7,864 bases of DNA from Bacteroidales bacterium (GTDB lineage: Bacteria; Bacteroidota; Bacteroidia; Bacteroidales; B18-G4): assembly GCA_023132505.1 (NCBI GenBank), contig JAGLYE010000064.1:1-7864 (forward strand), written 5' to 3'. Numbering within the stretch: position 1 is the stretch's first letter; each line of letters starts with the position of its first letter. The position numbers and the translations under genes were made by a program. The notes beneath the pieces are model-generated. The model did no database searches. It was not told the DNA's origin and saw only the letters and a list, made by a program, of their open reading frames with translations. Below are positions 4,583 through 7,864 of the stretch, one piece after another.

Positions 4583-6289
4583 TTATCCATTATCCTTCAT
4601 AAGCTCTTTTGCAGCATTTTCTTCTGAAAAAGATCCGTCGAGGATAGATTGATAAATTGCCGGATCTTCCAGGGTTTCAATGGCACGGTTGATTTCGGGG
4701 TCATTGCTTAGAGAGGCCCTGATCTTGCCTTCCTGGTAATAATAGCGTGTTACGATCTCAATCTTTAATATCTCACTGATCTCATTCTGATAAGTGATCA
4801 GGTCCTCCTCCTTGCTGTGCATGATGGCACGTTTTAAAGCTTCATATTGCTCATTGATGGCTTCAAAATACCCTTCAGCAACTGCAGATTCTCTTAATTC
4901 CTTTAGATTATTTTCGGCAAGGGTGGTATAATCGTAATCTTTGTCGGAAAGGAAAGCAATGAAGTCTTCATATATTTCATCACTGACCTGAAATTCTTCA
5001 GGAGATGCAATTTCAGGATTTTCATGTACATATTTGGTTGCATAATCAAATATAAGGAACTTGGTGAACAGGCTTGCAAGTATCTTGCTGAATTTACGGG
5101 GCGCCAAGCAAACATCGGGTTCTATGCCACCACCGTCGAATACCGGCCTTCCGTTATCTGTAGCAAATTCGTTGACCAGTGAATCGGGTATCTTGGTGTA
5201 ATAGCCGTCTTCATCTTTCATTGAATAATCGATGGCCTGTATGCATCTGCCGGAAGGGATATAATACTTTGCAACGGTAATTTTCATTTGTGAGTTATAA
5301 CTCAGAGGAATAACATTTTGAACGAGTCCTTTGCCGAAGGAACGCTGTCCGAGGACAATACCGCGATCCATATCCTGTGTGGCACCGGCAACGATCTCAG
5401 AAGCAGAAGCACTGTGAGCATTTATAAGAACTACCAGCGGAATTTTTGTATCAATGGCATTAAAACGGGTTCGATGATCCTGGTTCCTGTTTTTCACCTT
5501 CCCTTTGGTGCTTACAACCAGTTGACCTTTATCTACAAAAATATTAGTAACATTAACAGCTTCACCAAGCAATCCGCCTCCATTGTTTCTCAGGTCAAGG
5601 ATCAAACCTTTCAGCTCGTATTGGTTTTTCAAATCCACAAGGGCATCTTTTACTGCATTGCCTGCTTGCTGTGTGAAGCCTGTAAGTTTTATATAAGCTA
5701 TATCTTCATTCAGCATCCCGTAATAAGGAATATCCTTGATGGTGATATTTTCCCGCAGGACCTCAAAGCTGAGCGGTTCATCTTCTCCTTCTCTATCAAT
5801 AATGATATCAACGCTTGTGCCGGGCTGGCCTTTCAGAAATTTACTTACTTCATCAGAGGGTTTATCCAACATATTTTCACCATTGATACTGATAAGGCGG
5901 TCGCCGGCGATTAGTCCCGTTTTGTGAGCCGGGTAACCCTCGTAGGGTTCAGAGATGACCACGTAAGAGCCGTTCTTATGGATGAGGGCTCCGATGCCAC
6001 CGTATTGTCCCGTGGTGATCATCCGGTAATCTTCTATCTGGGATTCCGGAATATACACCGTGTAAGGATCCAGTGTGCTGAGCATAGATTCAATACCTGT
6101 AACCATGAGCTCACCCGGATTAATTTCATCCACATAGCTCTTATTCAGCTCGTTGTAAAGGGAGATGAAAATTTCCAGGTTTTTGGAAATTTCAAAATTG
6201 TTTTCGTTTTGCCCCCTGATGTTCAGCGAAATGGTACTGAACATAATTATGAATAGCAGGAAATACCTGAAAAAGGTCATAGATCTCAT
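4583..6289 (-). CDS. C-terminal processing protease, S41 family, with PDZ domain
   Basis: An exported serine protease of the CtpA/Prc type. Residues 1-27 are a signal peptide (MRSMTFFRYF, hydrophobic core, cleavage near RGQ-NE). An N-terminal helical region (30-75) leads into a PDZ domain (about 90-170, with GYPAHKTGLIAGDRLISING) and then the S41 core (about 190-395). The Ser-Lys dyad is intact: Ser295 in HSASASEI and Lys320 in SFGKGLVQ, 25 residues apart as in E. coli Prc. The core strand LKGLILDLRNNGGG (227-239) and GGGIEPDV (386-393) are also typical. A helical tail (about 400-568) follows, as in Bacteroidota members. Such enzymes trim or degrade envelope proteins from their C-termini. The ATG overlaps the rnpA stop (ATGA, 6286-6289). 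A second ATG three codons in would also leave a signal peptide. Confidence 0.94.
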   Translation of the reverse strand: MRSMTFFRYFLLFIIMFSTISLNIRGQNENNFEISKNLEIFISLYNELNKSYVDEINPGELMVTGIESMLSTLDPYTVYIPESQIEDYRMITTGQYGGIGALIHKNGSYVVISEPYEGYPAHKTGLIAGDRLISINGENMLDKPSDEVSKFLKGQPGTSVDIIIDREGEDEPLSFEVLRENITIKDIPYYGMLNEDIAYIKLTGFTQQAGNAVKDALVDLKNQYELKGLILDLRNNGGGLLGEAVNVTNIFVDKGQLVVSTKGKVKNRNQDHRTRFNAIDTKIPLVVLINAHSASASEIVAGATQDMDRGIVLGQRSFGKGLVQNVIPLSYNSQMKITVAKYYIPSGRCIQAIDYSMKDEDGYYTKIPDSLVNEFATDNGRPVFDGGGIEPDVCLAPRKFSKILASLFTKFLIFDYATKYVHENPEIASPEEFQVSDEIYEDFIAFLSDKDYDYTTLAENNLKELRESAVAEGYFEAINEQYEALKRAIMHSKEEDLITYQNEISEILKIEIVTRYYYQEGKIRASLSNDPEINRAIETLEDPAIYQSILDGSFSEENAAKELMKDNG

Positions 6290-6693
6290 AATGTTTTGTT
6301 TTCTGCCGGTTGAAACTCCAGCTCTGATATTAAACGTTCTAAAAGCAGTATTATTTTCTTTTCAATCACTGCATAATTGGTATGGGGGCTGCCGATAAAG
6401 ATCACGGAGAAATCGCAGCTTAAATTGTGGCTGTTGAGGTAATCGTAGAGCAGATATTTATTTTTTCTGTATGCTTCCCTGCAAAGTCTCTTCAGATGGT
6501 TGCGTTCGCTTGCCTTTTTAATGTTCTTTCTTGAAACTCCGATGAGAATACGTGCCGGGTATTTCCCTTCTCTTGAACCAACTATCCAGTTAACCCTGTA
6601 AGGATGAAGCAAAAAGGAATTCCCATGGAAAAAAAGTGTTTTGACCACCCTGCTGCTTTTTAAGCGCTCTTTTTTCCTGAAAGTTTGCCTCAT
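6286..6693 (-). CDS. rnpA: Ribonuclease P protein component
   Basis: The basic protein subunit of RNase P, which assists the RNA subunit in removing 5' leaders from tRNA precursors. At 135 residues it is slightly long for the family. The N-terminus has the family opening FRKKERLKS (5-13), and the RNR signature is ASERNHLKRLCREAYR (61-76), with Arg64, Asn65, Lys68, Arg69, Arg72 and Glu73. The ISVSRK-like strand appears as IGVSRKN (51-57). Unlike the common rpmH-rnpA order near dnaA, it lies downstream of hemD, separated by a terminator, and directly upstream of an S41 protease with a 4-nt overlap, so the protease may be translated by coupling. No yidD gene follows it. I found no clear -7 box in the 70 nt between the terminator and the ATG. 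Confidence 0.95.
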   Translation of the reverse strand: MRQTFRKKERLKSSRVVKTLFFHGNSFLLHPYRVNWIVGSREGKYPARILIGVSRKNIKKASERNHLKRLCREAYRKNKYLLYDYLNSHNLSCDFSVIFIGSPHTNYAVIEKKIILLLERLISELEFQPAENKTL

Positions 6694-6763
6694 ATTGTTA
6701 TTAATTTCTTAAAGGCCCTTTATATTATTAATGCCTTTATTAGCGAATAAATCTTTGCTTGCA

Positions 6764-6800
6764 CAAAAAAAGGGATAAATTTGCTTACCCCCTTTTTTTG
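6764..6800 (-). terminator. Intrinsic terminator after hemD, possibly bidirectional
   Basis: A perfect 11-bp inverted repeat, CAAAAAAAGGG (6764-6774) and CCCTTTTTTTG (6790-6800), encloses a 15-nt loop. Read on the minus strand it lies 35 nt after the hemD stop and forms an A-run, a G-run, a loop, a C-run and a T-run, the shape of an intrinsic terminator. The other strand has the same layout. It separates hemD from rnpA. Confidence 0.8.
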
Positions 6801-6834
6801 ACAATCAGATTTATATTTTGCAAGTTCTCACGAC

Positions 6835-7584
6835 CTATTTTTTGTCCATTTTATGAATATACTGCTCAATGGCCATCGTCATGGATGGAGCTGTTTTTGT
6901 AGGTGCGGATATATTAAGCTTGAACCCTGCTTCATTTACCGCTTTGCCCGTTGTAGGACCAAAAGCAGCGATGAGGGTGGAGTTTTGTTTAAACTCCGGG
7001 AAATTTTTAACAAGTGATTTAACACCTGACGGGCTGAAAAAGATCAGCATGTCATAGGCCTTGATATCAAGATGGGAAAGGTCGCTTGCCAGTGTTTTGT
7101 AGAAAACAGCTTTCTGATAATTAACCTTTTGCTCTTCCAGCATTTTGGTCATGCTGGCCTTATGAATATCAGAACATGGCAGGAGATATTTCTCTTCTTT
7201 GTGCTTTTTAATCAGCTCCAGGAGCTGTTCAAAACTTTGCTTCCCATGAAATATCTTGCGTTTGCGATACTGCACATATTTCTGCAGATAAAATGCAGTT
7301 GATTCTGAAATACAGAAATACTTCAATGTGTCGGGTATTTCTACCCTTAAATCTTTCGCAAGACGGAAAAAATGATCAACCGAATTTCTGCTGGTAAAGA
7401 TAATTGCAGTGAAGTCTAAAAGATGGATCCGGTTTTTCCGGAATTCTTTTGAATTTACCCCTTCAATCTTGATAAATTTGTTAAAATCAATATTCAGGTT
7501 AAAGTTCTTGGCAAGCTCTCCGTAAGGAGATTTCTCCAGATCAGCAGGTTCAGGTTGTGATACAAGTATGTTTTTTATTTTCAC
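6835..7584 (-). CDS. hemD: Uroporphyrinogen-III synthase
   Basis: HemD cyclises hydroxymethylbilane to uroporphyrinogen III with inversion of ring D, the branch point to haem, sirohaem and corrinoids. The two-lobed fold is visible: lobe 1 contains IKNILVSQPEP (3-13) and FTAIIFTSRNSVDHFF (58-73), and lobe 2 contains KYLLPCSD (132-139), DMLIFFSPSGVKSLV (178-192) and AAFGPTTGKAVNEAGF (206-221), then a C-terminal SAPTKTAPSM segment. There is no ATG start. I chose GTG at 7584 (249 residues) because homologues in this phylum begin KIKKILVSQPKP and an AGGTG lies just upstream. TTG at 7623 (262 residues, preceded by AGGAC) is the alternative. Sequence identity in this family is low, but the Bacteroidota subtype with KYVQYRKRKIF (102-112) is distinctive. 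It follows a DUF4271 gene and ends at a terminator. Confidence 0.88.
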   Translation of the reverse strand: MKIKNILVSQPEPADLEKSPYGELAKNFNLNIDFNKFIKIEGVNSKEFRKNRIHLLDFTAIIFTSRNSVDHFFRLAKDLRVEIPDTLKYFCISESTAFYLQKYVQYRKRKIFHGKQSFEQLLELIKKHKEEKYLLPCSDIHKASMTKMLEEQKVNYQKAVFYKTLASDLSHLDIKAYDMLIFFSPSGVKSLVKNFPEFKQNSTLIAAFGPTTGKAVNEAGFKLNISAPTKTAPSMTMAIEQYIHKMDKK

Positions 7585-7640
7585 TTTTGCACCTAGTTTA
7601 AATGAAACTAATGATTTCTCCAATTTCCAGTCCTATCTTT

Positions 7641-7864
7641 TTATAGGATCATGTTTCGCGTCAATATTTTAGCCAGAACAATCAATGGTAAAATTTCGAG
7701 TGTGCAAAGATACAAAAATAAATGAAATACAGAAAAATTTATAAGCCTGAATCCAATGACAGCTTCCCTGATTATTCTCAAGATATACACTAAGGGTATG
7801 ATTGCCAGGATTATATAAAAGAAGAGTTCTGAATCTGCAAAAGCCATGCATGCAACAGCCGGCA
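7641..7864 (-). CDS. DUF4271 membrane protein, C-terminal fragment
   Basis: The frame is open from the right edge to a TAA at 7641-7643, so only the last 73 or so residues are seen. An internal ATG at 7847 is not needed as a start because the frame continues upstream through codons for PAVAC. The fragment contains two hydrophobic segments (LFFYIILAIIPLVYIL and FHLFLYLCTLEILPLIVLAK), with the FLYLCTLEILP motif typical of the C-terminus of DUF4271 proteins. These are Bacteroidota membrane proteins of unknown function encoded directly before hemD. The gap to hemD is 17 or 56 nt depending on the hemD start, so co-transcription is likely. Confidence 0.85.
   Translation of the reverse strand, partial: PAVACMAFADSELFFYIILAIIPLVYILRIIREAVIGFRLINFSVFHLFLYLCTLEILPLIVLAKILTRNMIL

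Noticed and set aside
5318..5914. 198-codon open frame on the plus strand
   Set aside because: It lies wholly antisense to the S41 protease, whose catalytic dyad and PDZ domain are intact. The translation has no recognisable domain or family features.
6752..6759. AATCTTTG-like -7 box on the plus strand between rnpA and hemD (one mismatch at the first base)
   Set aside because: It would drive antisense transcription straight into the bidirectional hairpin at 6764-6800, and no -33 element is evident.

Overview
The window looks like chromosomal DNA from a member of the phylum Bacteroidota, probably in or near the Bacteroidales. The evidence is the gene order DUF4271 - hemD - rnpA - S41 protease, which is familiar from this phylum. 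Exact or near matches to the Bacteroidota -7 promoter element (TAnnTTTG) also occur, clear Shine-Dalgarno sequences are scarce, and the apbE neighbour belongs to a small Cys-rich membrane-protein type I associate with this phylum. I see no insertion sequence, phage, CRISPR array, tRNA or rRNA. Composition looks even by eye, with no obvious island.

Layout, left to right. Bases 1-365 (+) are the 3' end of a DUF1566/Lcl_C-type surface or secreted protein. Bases 366-567 are a repeat-rich spacer: a GC-rich stem-loop, a 7-bp tandem tract and a CTGTG-type element. Bases 568-1572 (+) encode ApbE, a lipoprotein FAD:protein FMN transferase. Bases 1690-1887 (+) encode a 65-residue membrane-anchored four-cysteine protein resembling NqrM. 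These two form a plausible maturation pair for a Na+-pumping NQR (or RNF) complex encoded elsewhere. A second CTGTG element lies at 1911-1949, where the plus-strand genes meet the leftward-reading genes.

Everything from 1948 to the right edge is on the minus strand. Read in the direction of transcription (right to left), it contains the C-terminus of a DUF4271 membrane protein, HemD (uroporphyrinogen-III synthase), a strong hairpin terminator, RnpA (RNase P protein), an exported S41 protease overlapping rnpA by 4 nt, a 103-nt spacer with a nested inverted repeat, cytidine deaminase, a hotdog-fold acyl-CoA thioesterase, a ChaN-like haem-binding protein and a TrmH/SpoU RNA methyltransferase. 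The last four are tightly packed (gaps of 1 nt, -4 nt and 24 nt) and are probably one transcript.

The genes are mostly housekeeping. The parts that merit a second look are non-coding. Four gene-boundary tracts are built from 7-bp units. Two direct copies of a CTGTG element with identical 10-9-8 nt internal spacing flank the apbE/NqrM-like pair. A nested palindrome sits in front of the cytidine deaminase gene. I found no convincing undescribed multi-gene system here.
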